From Tretioscincus oriximinensis (lineage: Eukaryota; Chordata; Lepidosauria; Squamata; Gymnophthalmidae), in contig JAJVDF010000345.1 of assembly GCA_022410635.1 (NCBI GenBank), positions 971,728 to 1,035,727 of the forward strand: a stretch of 64,000 bases of DNA, given 5' to 3'. Every line of letters starts with the position of its first letter. The first letter of the stretch is position 1. The translations under genes and the position numbers were made by a program. Positions 30,451 to 40,854 of this stretch are shown piece by piece. The notes beneath the pieces were generated by a model. That model was not told the DNA's origin. It saw nothing but the letters and a program-made list of their open reading frames with translations, and ran no database searches.

Positions 30451-30469
30451 CCACTGCATGGTCTTTGCC

Positions 30470-30635
30470 TGCATCCACATGGAGTCTTATCCTGGGCTAT
30501 CCCTCAGAATAGGAGCTTGCCAACCACATCCTAGTGTAGACTATACTAGGCCCCGAATGAGGCCTGCCATAGTCTACACTGGCATGTGGATGGCCAAGCT
30601 CTGTCCCGAGATGTGGCCCAGAATAAGAGAGCTTT
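30470..30635. mobile_element. Palindromic element with TTATTCTGGGCTAT arms, copy 1
   Basis: Left arm GAGTCTTATCCTGGGCTATC, GAATAGGAGCTTGCCAACCA and GTGTAGACTATACTAGGCC. Right arm GGCCTGCCATAGTCTACACT, GGCATGTGGATGGCCAAGCT and GTGGCCCAGAATAAG. The arms are inverted repeats; four loci share the design. Confidence 0.75.
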
Positions 30636-30784
30636 ACATTCATTTTGCTAGTCTTCACTTCCTGGTCTTTTCATTATATATTTTACTAGTCTTAGCCATT
30701 TCTTGTTCATATTATCAGAAGTTTCTGAGCCCAGGTAACATAAGTGCCTTATGTGTATCACATTGAATTTCATAGCTTCCATTG

Positions 30785-30866
30785 TATACTGCTCAAAACA
30801 ATTAAGGGAACACTTTAACATAACAGTGTATGTTAAAGTGCTCCCTTAATTATTTTGAACAGTATA
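30785..30866. mobile_element. 82-bp Tc1-like palindromic MITE, copy 3
   Basis: TATACTGCTCAAAACAATTA to TTATTTTGAACAGTATA. Its centre (CTTTAACATAACAGTGTATG) is more symmetric than in the other two copies. Confidence 0.85.
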
Positions 30867-31009
30867 TTATATATCTGAAGGTGTCAGCAAATTATACTGC
30901 ACTTTCCAGCTAGGATTCTACAGGTAACTTCATTTGTGAGATGAACAAGCAGGAAGTTAGCTGACTGGTCAAAATCATTGACAATTGGAAATGGATACGT
31001 AACACTATT

Positions 31010-31465
31010 TTATAGAACAGCTACTTACAGCTGCAGCCGTGGTTCTGGGATGGAAGAGGAAGGAGGAGTGGATGGTGACAAACTGGCACAGATATATTGT
31101 GGACCAATTAAAATTGGATATGTTGAAGGAAGAGGGAGAGGAGGTTAGGGTTAAGGAAAATCTAGACTCTTGAGCTGGTGGAAAATATATGGAACCCTTT
31201 TTAAGAATAGTCAAAGAGATAATGAATAAGGAAAGATTGTTTAAAAGTGTCAAGATCTTGATGGAATTTGTTCTTCACTAAGGAATAAGTTCTGTAACCC
31301 AGGGGAGGATGGGGGGAGGAGGGGTGGGGTGAAAGGGTTGGCAATGAAAGGTCTATAGATATAGGGGAAGTCACCTTATGGTGATATTTGAATGTGTGAT
31401 CAGGTGAACAATTTGTTTTTGAAATATGAACATAATTGGAATTAAATAAAAGAGAGGAAAAAAGG
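31010..31465 (+). mobile_element. Probable L1 3' end
   Basis: Decayed C-terminal coding remnants (GGAAAATATATGGAACCCTT) are followed by a G-rich 3' UTR (GGGGAGGATGGGGGGAGGAG) and AATTAAATAAAAGAGAGG. The order fits squamate L1; compare the G-rich block near 58,095. Confidence 0.5.
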
Positions 31466-31469
31466 CTAT

Positions 31470-32175
31470 GTAACACAGAAGGTGTTAAGGATAGCATCCA
31501 TATCTGTGGTGAGGCCACATTTGGAATACTGTGTTCAATTCTGGTCACCACATCTCAAGAGGGATATTTTGGAACTGGAGAAGGTGCAGAAAAGGTCAAC
31601 AAAAATGATCAAGGGTCTGGAGCACCTCCCTTACGAAGCAAGGCTGCAACGTCTGGGCCTCTTCAGCCTTGAAAGGAGACGTTTGAGGGGTGATCTGATT
31701 GAAGTGTACAAAATCATGCATGGGATCGACAGGGTGAATAGAGAAAAAATGTTTTCTCTATCACACCACACTAGGACCAGAGGGCCCTCCTTAAAACTGT
31801 TGGGTAGAAAAGTGAGAACAGACAAAGGAAAGTATTTTTTCACCCAGAGGGTCATCGGCCTGTGGAATTTACTTCCTGAAGAGGTGGTGGTAGCTAACAG
31901 CTTGGATAGTTTCAAGACAGGACTAGACAGGTTTATGGACACTAAGCGTATAAATGGATACTAGGATAGTTGTCTGGATGTCGCCTCCCGGATGGAGCAA
32001 CAAGCAGGACTCTTGAAATACCATTTGCAGGGAGTCATGAACAGGAGCATATTTTGCTTTCCTCTGTCCAGACTGCCCAGGTGCATCTGGTGGGCCTCTG
32101 TGTGACACAGAATGCTGGACTTGATGGGCTGTGGCCTGATCCAGTATGGCTCTTCTTATGTTCTTATGGGGAACA
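31470..32175 (+). mobile_element. CR1 ORF C-terminus plus complete 3' UTR (young copy)
   Basis: An open frame of 160 codons starts [20 protein letters not shown] and continues through [54 protein letters not shown] and SLDSFKTGLDRFMDTKRING, then the stop. This is the C-terminal part of CR1 ORF2p, downstream of the reverse transcriptase. The 3' UTR ends CTTCTTATGTTCTTATG. 5'-truncated. By eye roughly 95% identical to 60,542-61,245 over the 3' 240 bp, so a recent insertion. Confidence 0.95.
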
Positions 32176-32179
32176 CAGT

Positions 32180-33285
32180 GTTAGGAATATGGTCTGCTAT
32201 GACAAATGTTAAAGAGTCCCCAGTATTCAGATATTTGAATGACTGTCAGGTAGTTGTGAATCTCTCTTCTTGAGTTCCCTTTGTATCTCTGGTGTGATCA
32301 CACAGAGCTGCTCATACTCACCTTAGCAAATTTGACCCTTATGTACCTAATCAAGACATACAAACATTAACACTTTTAAAAAACAAAACCTGATATCTGT
32401 GTTGCTATTTCTTCACCCTGAAATCTGGCAATGCTTTTGATGTGGCTTGACACAGTTCGATTGACAGCAGTCATTCCCATTGGCTAAAAGAGCTTCCATC
32501 ATTTTCCATCAGTTACCCAAAACGTTAGTTGCCTCAGAGTTAGTTTACTCTTTGTGGGAAGGGCGGATAAATGGAGGCTTTTGGGATACAGTAAGTATCT
32601 TGTTATTCTTTTTCAATTTTCAGTCTGTTCCTTGGGTTTGAAATTTACTTTTGGCCCCGCCATTTAGCAAGACTGATTGCATACTTTGTCTTTGCAAACA
32701 GAGGTGTTTAAAGCGCTAACACAGAGAGAGACACCAAAACCTTTTAATATTCCAGACTTTCTCTTTTCTATTGTTACTATAGAAGTTCTACTAGGAGTAT
32801 ATATTACCTTTCAAACTGTTTCAACAGGATATGAAAAATAGCTTAGCACAACCTGTGAATTTATTCTTGCCGGTGCTTTATTTTACAATGCTGAGGTAGA
32901 AAAGAAGTTGCAGTAGAAGAGAGTAAATGAAAAAGCGACAGCAATAATGAAAATTTACAATTGCAAACCATGGCTATTAGTTTGGTGAAGTAAAGCATAG
33001 ATCACCAAGACATTCACTTCTTAGAGAGGGACACACATTTATCCACTTTAATGTATCATGCTGTAAGAGGTTAATGTTCCTTAGAAAAAATAATTGATCA
33101 ATTAGATGGCTAAACTCAAGCAATGGACACATATCACAGGTCAGTTACTTCTCACAGAAATTATCTTTCTGGCTTTAGCTCAGTGAAGTCACAAAAGTGT
33201 TGGCCTTGATGTTGTTAGTAGACGTTCAAAGAAAAGTAATATTGTCGGAGATTTAGCTTTTCCCTTTGTCAAAATCATGGTCCAA
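32180..33285. other. No recognised feature
   Basis: No repeat or coding signal I can support. Confidence 0.4.
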
Positions 33286-33289
33286 ATCT

Positions 33290-33505
33290 CAGAGTTTAAG
33301 CATCTATCACTTCAGAGACTGACAAGAAGCAAGATAGGCAGCTTGAGCTTTTATAGGCAAGCCTATGTTGTCAGATACTGGGAAACAACTGCAAGGCACA
33401 GACTATATGTTGCAAACAGAATGCAAGAAATATCATTGGACATGCAACACGAAAGCTCATGCTGAGTATCTTATTTCTTGTTAGTCTCTAAACTCCTATG
33501 TAAGC
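33290..33505. mobile_element. PLE terminal units in inverted arrangement
   Basis: Minus unit ACTTCAGAGACTGACAAGAA, GCAGCTTGAGCTTTTATAGG. After about 60 bp of other sequence comes the plus unit CACGAAAGCTCATGCTGAGT, TTTCTTGTTAGTCTCTAAAC. Confidence 0.7.
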
Positions 33506-33509
33506 CAAT

Positions 33510-34735
33510 CATCAAAAGCAAAGCACAGTTTGCAGTGGTAACTGTGTATGATGCACTTTTTAATGTGTCTGTAGATGGGATAATCCTTGGCATAAAAAAA
33601 CACTTTCTGATCGCATTGAACACTCTGGCAACAGAAAAACTTCTAATGATCATCATCTTATCTCTACCATTGTTAGCATTCATATGCTATGTTTTGTTGC
33701 TTTTCTTTACGTGAAAGACTAAAGCTCAATGATATAAAATAGTAGCAGATGTGTGTATTAACTATCCCCTGTAAAACTCTCTTCTTCTGCATACTGCTTC
33801 AAATTGTTCCAAAAAATAGCCTTCAAAGGTGTTAAATGTTTAAAGCACATCCAAGAAGTTGAACAATGAGTTATCACTTGTCATTTCTGCAAACCTTCTT
33901 TATCCTCTTGCATTGGCTAGACAAACTGAGGCTCACCAGGTACACCACTAGTGCTCTGTATTCAATATATCTGTGAAAACAGTTGGGTTTTCAGTAGGTG
34001 ATCTGACATCATCAGGATGTTTCCATGGCAAAGGAAACTAATGAAGAGAATACAACCATTGGAAAGCCCTCCTTTAAATTTCCATACAGCCAGTCCTGTG
34101 AGAAGGTGTTATTAAAAATATCTGAGCAAGCTTTTTAAGTTAGTACCAACACCTTACACTGGACCTTGTTCTGTGCAGACAGTCAAGGCAGGAAAGAACT
34201 ATTCTAAGTGGTCCTGCATACCCCAGCAAATAGTATGAAATACTTGCAATCTATCTGGCACATGATAGCCTTTATCAGATGTCCATAATTTATATCCAAA
34301 GAGAAGGCTACATGAATGGATGCTTAGGCACTCCCTCCAAATTGGATAGACAGACAGGATGCTTCTGAATGCCAACTGCTGAGAGTCAACTGGAATACAT
34401 CCCCAAATTCTAGTTCATCGACAAGGAACTCAATAGAGACATTAGAGACAATAGTTTCCTGGCACACTATATATATTATAACACCAGTTAATATCCCAAC
34501 CTCTTAAAGGAATTCTTGGACTGATTTTCTTTCCACTTTTTTTTGCATATATCTGATTGATATATTTTTACTTAGCTGCATTTCTTTTCTCCAGGCCCTT
34601 CTCTTCCCTTCCCTTAAGACAATTAACTTCTGAACTTTAGCTATACTTCACCTTGTTAATTCCATGAGCCACATTTACATGTCCGTTATTTCCTGCATTC
34701 AGACTACTTTGGTCTACATGTAGTCTGTTCCTGGT
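33510..34735. other. No recognised feature
   Basis: The 78-codon plus frame at 33,478-33,714 overlaps the PLE unit and has no family signature. Confidence 0.4.
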
Positions 34736-34739
34736 GTTT

Positions 34740-34845
34740 GTTCCCTAGCATCTGAAGAAGTAGACTTGTGCAAAAAAGTTCACATCACCTATCTTTCTTT
34801 TGTTAGCCTCTAATGTTCTACAAGCCCTCTTTGCTAGACTGCAGG
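34740..34845 (+). mobile_element. PLE terminal unit
   Basis: GCATCTGAAGAAGTAGACTT, TCACATCACCTATCTTTCTT, TTGTTAGCCTCTAATGTTCT and ACAAGCCCTCTTTGCTAGAC. Confidence 0.78.
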
Positions 34846-34904
34846 GAACCAAGAGTGGGTGAAGCTTTTGCTTTTGACTTTTCTTTGAGAATATCCTGGA
34901 ACCA

Positions 34905-34955
34905 TTTGTGTGCCTCTGTGTGAGACAGAATGCTGGAATGGATGGGCTGTGTTTT
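34905..34955 (+). mobile_element. CR1 3' UTR scrap
   Basis: GCCTCTGTGTGAGACAGAAT, GCTGGAATGGATGGGCTGTG. Confidence 0.75.
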
Positions 34956-34961
34956 GATTTG

Positions 34962-35275
34962 AAGAAGAAGAACTGGGTTCTTATACTCTGCTTTTCTCAC
35001 CTTCCAAAGGGACTCAAAGCGGCTTACTAGGGTATTTTGCCCAAAGGCTGACATTCTATCTTCCCCACCAGGCTGTGGTGGTTCCCATGTATCTACTTGC
35101 AGTCAGTTGCAATTTCTTGCAATTCATGCTTTCGAACAGCTGGGTTGGCTAGAACTACAGGCTAGTGGAAGGTGCTCAGCCCTCCCCACGTCTGATACAG
35201 GGCTTTGAAACCTGATCTCCCAGCTGAGAGACGGATTCCTTAGCAACTGAGCTATCTGTGCCTGCTCTTTGGCAG
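34962..35275 (-). mobile_element. tRNA-derived SINE, full length, head type 1
   Basis: GAAGAAGAAG tail, CAAAGCGGCTTACTAGGGTA, CTTCCCCACCAGGCTGTGG body. The right-hand head reads on the minus strand CACAGATAGCTCAGTTGCTA (box A) and GATCAGGTTTCAAAGCCC (box B). The most complete copy of the family; useful as reference. Confidence 0.92.
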
Positions 35276-35359
35276 CTCTTTTCTTATGATCTTATTGAAG
35301 GCATAATAATCTTCCAGATATGTTTTGCTTCTTCCTCCACAACTTTCCAATGTCGGTAA

Positions 35360-35790
35360 TTTTAAGTAATTATTGAAAAGAAAATGATAGGAGAAGAAGG
35401 GGTTAGTGGCATGGTCTATAAAGTTTTGAGCTATGAAAAATCTGAAACAAGGAATTTAATTGATATGAAATGGAACCAGGAATATCAAATTATACAAACT
35501 CAAATAAATGAGAAATTGAAATTAATTAATTCTATTAAGCGAGAGAGAGTCAGGGAATTATTACTGAAATTTATATATAAATGGCATTGTACCCCAGCTC
35601 AGCTTTCTCATATGACTAATGTAATATCTTATAGATGTTGGCACTACTGTGGTAATAGAAGGACATATTATCTTTGGTGGAATTGTGCTAAGGCACAAGA
35701 TTTTTGGCAGGAAATTACAGATTTTATGGAACAATTGCTTCAAACTCTTTTTAGGATGATTCAGGCCAATAGGTAAATGGGAGTCAACAT
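35360..35790 (+). mobile_element. L1 ORF2 C-terminal fragment
   Basis: 130 open codons contain LLLKFIYKWHCTPAQLSHM, CWHYCGNRRTYYLWWNCAKA and QDFWQEITDFM. The zinc-knuckle-like CWxC...GT--H--W-C----FW pattern of L1 ORF2p is present, but the second cysteine is Tyr (CWHYC). Stops beyond 35,776. Confidence 0.88.
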
Positions 35791-35959
35791 TATTTAATTG
35801 ACCAAATGTTATTCAGCTACCCAGACAACTATTCTAGGGAGCCAGGGTTACTTTAAATGCACATATTTAAACAAGGTTTAAATATATGATAGATCAGTAT
35901 ACATTTAATCTACTAAAAATACACATAAGCAAGATTTCTTTATTTAATCTTATAAAATG

Positions 35960-36118
35960 TATATAATCTTATAAAAGCAGAAATGCAAAATTGATATTTT
36001 AAAACAGTATCTGTAAGTGGGAAGAAAAAGCCATTTTTTCAGCCAAAGATCAGGTTAAAGAGGCACATCTTCAAAAATGTTCTGAAAGAATACAGTGATA
36101 GTGATTGACACAGGAGTT
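35960..36118 (-). mobile_element. L2 3' UTR fragment
   Basis: ATATTTTAAAACAGTATCTG, CCATTTTTTCAGCCAAAGAT, CAGGTTAAAGAGGCACATCT and ACAGTGATAGTGATTGACAC. Confidence 0.7.
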
Positions 36119-36139
36119 TAGGCAGCTAGCAAAGAGATG

Positions 36140-36415
36140 GGAACTTCTTCCTTCCTTCCTTTCTGCCCACTCCACTCTCCCCAGCAGCCAAATCTTTTCT
36201 CTCAAGCTAAGCTCCCTCCCTCAAACCATCTGTCCACGTGCTTACATTCTGATGGTACCTACTTGCAATTGCTCACTTTTGAACAACTATGTTGGCTGAA
36301 GCTAAGACCAGTAGGGGGTGCTCCACACCTCTCCATGACAGACATTTGGACCTTGAATGACTGACCACTCTGTTGAAAGGCCTGTTTTAACCTCTGCACC
36401 AAAGTGAGACTGTGG
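36140..36415 (-). mobile_element. tRNA-derived SINE, head type 2, diverged
   Basis: Body TTGAACAACTATGTTGGCTG, AAGCTAAGACCAGTAGGGGG, TGCTCCACACCTCTCCATG. The head on the minus strand reads GGTGCAGAGGTTAAAACAGG. The 3' part towards the tail is replaced by CT-rich sequence. Confidence 0.7.
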
Positions 36416-36419
36416 TGGA

Positions 36420-37414
36420 GGGTGAGAGTACATAGAGATATTGTTGTCTAGAGGTGAGTGGTGAACCCATTCAATGATGGGCTGTTGAAATTCATTCAAT
36501 AATAAATTCAATATTTATTATGAGCAGCAAGTGCAGCAGCACTTTCTGCTGGTCTCCAAGGCCAAAGCTCCTACTCTGCCTTCCTTGAGTGCCTGTAGCA
36601 TAGCTGCAACATAATCTTGGGACAGCTGAGGATGGACCTTAGCAGGCAAAGGGTGCTCTGGTTGCTACCCCACAGTAGGAAGAATTTGCCTTTTTTGTGG
36701 AGGGACAGGCTCCTTCAGATGGCAGTTCTCTCTTGATACTATTTCTGAACATCCACATATAATACTAGGAACTGTCATTGGTATTCCATCTCAGGAATGG
36801 AGCCTTAGGACACTTCCACACAAGATTCTCCTACCGGGTTGGCAGAATCATCATAACGCCCCCAAGCACACAAGGCAACGAAGCTTTCACTGTCCTCCCA
36901 GGATCCACCCACGGAAAAGCTCCTTTGTAATGAAATAACAGATTGTTAATTGTGATGTCTTCCTATCAGACCTGTATGCTCCACAAAGCCTATTTCCATC
37001 CCGGCTCAAGAGTAGCCAAAGAAATTGAGTGTTCTGGATAGTCTTAACAAAATTAGACCAGAGAGTCTTAATGAAGCAAAGTTTATTCAGAAACAATTCC
37101 AAAATAACTTACATATCTTCTGGATTGAAGCCTAGTCTGCAGGTCCTAGCTTCTGGTCTATGGTTTCTGGGCTATCGCTCCATCAAAAGACAGTGCTGGT
37201 TTATGCCTCTTGATTCTTGGCTGGCTGGCTACTGAACAAAGGACCACATGGAGAAGAAGAAAAAGGGGAGGGAACTAAAGGAAGTCTAGCAGAATCGTTA
37301 CCACAAATCCCAGAAACCTATATTCTTCTTTAAAAGAGACTTACACTAATAATACACAAAGGTACTTCTGCTATAGGGGCAGCAGAAGGCCTAAGGCTGG
37401 TACCCCACCAGTCT
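36420..37414. other. Unclassified sequence
   Basis: AAGTTTATTCAGAAACAATT near 37,079 resembles an antisense LTR polyadenylation region. No family assigned. Confidence 0.35.
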
Positions 37415-37422
37415 ACCTTATG

Positions 37423-37984
37423 TAGGGTTGCCATATTCTGTGACGGGGGTGGGGTGCGCGCGCACACGTGCACATACAGACGCTTGTATCGAGACAGGCA
37501 AAACCTCTCCTGCCTGTCTCACCACAAGCGTCCGGGAGTGCGCGCGCGCATGCACGCGACATACCTGCTCCTTTGCTGGTGGCGGGGTTTCGCCCTGCTC
37601 TCGCCGCCAACTCGCCTGCAGCAGCGGAGCAAAAACGCTTGGGTTTGTGAGAGGAGAACAGAGCTGCCCTCCTGTCACAAACCCAGGCATTTCTCCTCTG
37701 CTAGAGGCGAGTTGGCAGCAAGAGTAGAGTGAAACCCTGCCTCCAGCCAAGGAGCAGCGACGGCGCGCTCTGAGGTTCCTCCCAGGACCCCGGAAAGCGT
37801 TGCGCGTGCTGCAGCCGTCAACCCTGACGGCTGCTTTTCTTTTAAAATCCTGCCTTTTTACATTCCCTGACGCAGCATCGGGGAATGTAAAAAGCCAGGA
37901 TTTTGCCTTAAAACCCAGAGGGGACTATATTTTAGTCCCCAAAACCAGCTTTGTCCCGGTTTACCGGGACATATGGCAACCCTA
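37423..37984. mobile_element. 562-bp hAT-type non-autonomous foldback element
   Basis: Ends TAGGGTTGCCATAT and ATATGGCAACCCTA, with a perfect 8-bp duplication ACCTTATG at 37,415-37,422 and 37,985-37,992; 8 bp is diagnostic of hAT-like transposition. Inside are serial hairpins. CTGCTCCTTTGCTGG...GGGTTTGTG is mirrored by CACAAACCC...CCAGCCAAGGAGCAG. CAGCCGTCAACCCTGACGGCTG forms a stem. Near 37,845-37,910 CATTCCC/GGGAATG arms pair. Open frames inside are shadows of the repeats. No transposase. Confidence 0.93.
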
Positions 37985-37992
37985 ACCTTATG

Positions 37993-38214
37993 ATACTTTA
38001 TCACCTGCAGCAAACCATATCACATACCTCCCAAAACCTTCTGGGCAGAAAAATATTCCCCCAGTCTAGCTCCTTTCAAGGTATTAACCTAAAGACACAA
38101 TACTCTGTGTATGTCTCCCTAGTGAGGCCACTGAGCCCTTGGGCAAACTACTCATTTACCAGAAGAGACTTTATCACCAGTCTCTCTTATGATTGTCTGC
38201 GGTATCAATAATAG
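37993..38214. other. No recognised feature
   Basis: Short stretch without identifiable content. Confidence 0.4.
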
Positions 38215-38830
38215 AAATGACTCATGTAAGTTCTTAAACAAAAAGGGTTTATTGACATATCACACTGAGGTAAGCCTGACAGCATAAAATGTCAACGATG
38301 GAAATTATAGAAGGATTGTCTCTTTCAGAACTCAAACTGTTTTGCCAAAATTCCAATTGGGTTCTTTTTATCTTTGTTAGTATCAGCACAAACTCAACAC
38401 AAGAATTCTGGGCCAAGGTACCCACAATCCCATGGCACACTTTCCCTTATTCCTCCCCTGCTACTACCCTCCAAGGTCTGTGCATACCAGGAACTGACCT
38501 CCCTGTTCCCCTTGCTACCCACAAGTCACAGAACAAGAAGGCTCCGCCGCCTTTTGTATGATCTCTCAGTTCTCCTTCGAAGCCTGATGGGCTCTTCACC
38601 AAGTCTCTCTCCCCCACCCAATCAGAATGTGGGGAAGCGACGCCTTTCCCTGGGCTCAAACATTCTGCTTTACCTTAAGAAAACAAATAGCAACACGTGT
38701 ATTTCGCACTATGGACATCACACTGATGTTTTCCAACATCAGCCTGAAATGACTGCTGCTTCCATGGGAAGGTGCTTGCAGCCCTGATGTGTGGCGAGCC
38801 ATCGTGGGACTTCCACTACCCTGAGTAGAT
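38215..38830 (-). repeat. Possible LTR, antisense
   Basis: Antisense polyadenylation signal (GGTTTATTGAC near 38,248), a CCAATCAGAATG box near 38,617 and GC-richer middle. Layout resembles U5-R-U3 read backwards. No paired LTR or internal genes seen. Confidence 0.35.
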
Positions 38831-38959
38831 GCCAAGCAGCCAGGACTTCAGAATTGCTGCTGATGGACATGTGAAGTACCGGCTTCATCGTCCCTCCAGC
38901 CTTCCTATTGTCAGATCACTGTGGTTTCAGGTTTAAACCCTATAGTCTGTAGGGGAGCT

Positions 38960-39090
38960 GATTCTTGACTTTATGTTGAAATAGGAGCCTGCCGTTTACA
39001 TGCTAGTGTTGACTACTTGGGACCTGCCATAGTAACCACTGGCATGTGGGTGGCCCAGCTGTGTACCAAGATATAGCCCATAATAAGGCC
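38960..39090. mobile_element. Palindromic TTATTCTGGGCTAT-arm element, copy 2
   Basis: AATAGGAGCCTGCCGTTTAC, TTGGGACCTGCCATAGTAAC, GGCATGTGGGTGGCCCAGCT, AAGATATAGCCCATAATAAG. Confidence 0.7.
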
Positions 39091-39094
39091 CTAT

Positions 39095-39685
39095 GGTCTC
39101 AGAAAGATCCACACTTTCTAGGTCAATATGCACACCAAATTGAAGCCACCTGGAACATACATATCTCAGAATGTACGCCTTATAGGGTATTTAGAATACA
39201 AAGGAGTTGGCAAAAATGGGTATATTGCCTTAGGTGCCTAAACTGCCCTCTTTTAGTATTTAAACGGTGCTCTTTTAACAAATGGCAAAGCAATGCTGAA
39301 ATGGTGTGAAATGAATGTGAAATTGGCAAATTGAGGAACTTATAAAAAGTGAGACTGGACAATTTCTTTTCATTCTCAGTGGTGACTTTCCGGTACTTAA
39401 AGTTAAGGAACAAAAAAACCCCTCACTGCTCCAATCGCCCCTTTCCATTTCTTTTTTATTTGCTTCCTCATTTTTGGAAAGCGTCCTATTTTTCATGGCT
39501 TAGTTTTGTGAATGAAGAAAAGGGGTCGTCCATGTCTGATGCAGGCCTGCTGCTGGCTGATGAGGCCAATGTAGGATAGGAAAATCCGGCCACATCAAGT
39601 ACTCGGGAAGGTCGTATTTGGAAATGGTAGTGTAATAAGTATCCCAGTTCTTGGGCACTTCAAAACACCATGAGTTTCAGGACAA
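39095..39685. other. No recognised feature
   Basis: No repeat or coding signal I can support. Confidence 0.4.
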
Positions 39686-39689
39686 CCAT

Positions 39690-39895
39690 TACATGGGTCT
39701 CTTGATACTGCCCCCAAGATGGAGCAACAGGCAGTAGTATTCCTGTAGTATTATCATCTACAGGGAGTTGAGGATAGGTGAGGGTTTTGCTTTCTGCTTG
39801 AGACTACCCAGGTGCAATTGATGAGCCCCATGCGAGACAGAATGATGGACAAGATGGACTCTTGCCCGATTCAGCAGGGACCCTCTTATATTCTT
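39690..39895 (+). mobile_element. CR1 3' UTR
   Basis: GGTCTCTTGATACTGCCCCC, GATGGAGCAACAGGCAGTAG, GGTGCAATTGATGAGCCCCA, TTCAGCAGGGACCCTCTTAT. Confidence 0.85.
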
Positions 39896-39899
39896 TATA

Positions 39900-40160
39900 G
39901 AGGCACATTAGTGCATCAGTTAAGAGCTCGGTGTCTCAACAGAGATATCAAGCCCAAAACCCATGTGTTGGCCATGGAGAGGATTGAGTGCGCTCTACTG
40001 ATCTAAACCAGCCAACCTAGCTGTTCAGGAGCAAAGACATTTGTGAGTAGATTTTGGTGAGGAAGACAGAATAGAAGTAAGCTTTCGGGCAAAAATAACC
40101 TTGTAACCACTCTGAGTCCCTTCAAGTGAGAAGGGCAGGATATGAAAAGTAGATATTCCT
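39900..40160 (+). mobile_element. tRNA-derived SINE, head type 2
   Basis: Head GTGCATCAGTTAAGAGCTCG, TGTCTCAACAGAGATATCAA. Body CCAGCCAACCTAGCTGTTCA, GGTGAGGAAGACAGAATAG, AACCTTGTAACCACTCTGAG, GGCAGGATATGAAAAGTAG. It abuts the CR1 3' end directly. Confidence 0.85.
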
Positions 40161-40164
40161 TCTT

Positions 40165-40390
40165 AAGTTATTTCTTTTTAAAATGTCATATGGAAGGAGA
40201 AAAGGAGCAGTGCAAAGATGTTTGAGTATCTTTAATGCTTACTTTTCTAAGCAGAACCAATGTTGCGTCCATATGGCATAATGAAGTCTGGTGGCTTCTG
40301 AAGATGCTTTGGCAGTGTGTCAGCAACAGAGTCACTGCAAATGTGCCTTGCAGTGGGTTTAATGAGAGCTGATATTTTCAGCAGTCACGG
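40165..40390. other. No recognised feature
   Basis: Short stretch without identifiable content. Confidence 0.4.
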
Positions 40391-40394
40391 CACT

Positions 40395-40615
40395 GTGCAC
40401 TGAAAACTTCCTTTTTTTTTATCGTGGCTTGCTCCGCCAATCAGCGGCGAGTCCTGCAAAGCATGCCGGGCGGAGGGAAAGCTGCTCTCTGTCACTCGTG
40501 GTCCAGTTCTTCCTTCCTCCCACCCACCTATGGTGGCCACCATGTGCAGACAGCCGCCCACCTGCAATGAGAGTTAAGACTGCTTTTTAGCCCCACGTGT
40601 GGATGAAGCCTGTGT
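40395..40615 (+). repeat. GC-rich dispersed repeat, copy 2
   Basis: GCTCCGCCAATCAGCGGCGA, GGGCGGAGGGAAAGCTGCTC, CCACCCACCTATGGTGGCCA and CCACGTGTGGATGAAGCC. Aligns with the inverse of 6,190-6,445. Confidence 0.6.
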
Positions 40616-40734
40616 TTTCCCCCATATAAGTGAGGGTCTTATATTAATCTTTGGTCCAAATGATGCACTATTTTCAAGGGATGTTTTATTGTTCTATGAA
40701 CAACAATCTACATTCATTCTTGAACAAAAACTCA

Positions 40735-40852
40735 ATTGACTTCCTTCCTCCCATCCACCTATGGGGTCCAATGCGCAACTCATGCAGGCAGCATCCACAC
40801 AGCGGAAGCAGCTAAGTCCGCTTTAAAACCCCTCCTGTGGATGCAACCTAAG
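40735..40852 (+). repeat. GC-rich dispersed repeat, copy 3 (partial)
   Basis: TCCTCCCATCCACCTATGGG, GCAGCTAAGTCCGCTTTAAA, ACCCCTCCTGTGGATGCAAC. Same 3' end as the preceding copy about 200 bp away. Confidence 0.6.
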
Positions 40853-40854
40853 GT

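Noticed and set aside
31482..31964. 160-codon frame as a host gene
   Set aside because: It is the C-terminal part of CR1 ORF2p, repeated at 60.5-61.2 kb and followed by the CR1 3' UTR.
34962..35275. tRNA gene in the SINE head
   Set aside because: Box A and box B are present but stems do not pair and the sequence recurs as a SINE at many loci.
37418..37750. Five overlapping Arg/Cys/Ala-rich frames on both strands
   Set aside because: Produced by inverted GC-rich arms of the hAT-like element.
37423..37984. CpG island promoter of a gene
   Set aside because: The CpG-rich part is inside a transposon with perfect duplication; no exon or transcript signal follows.
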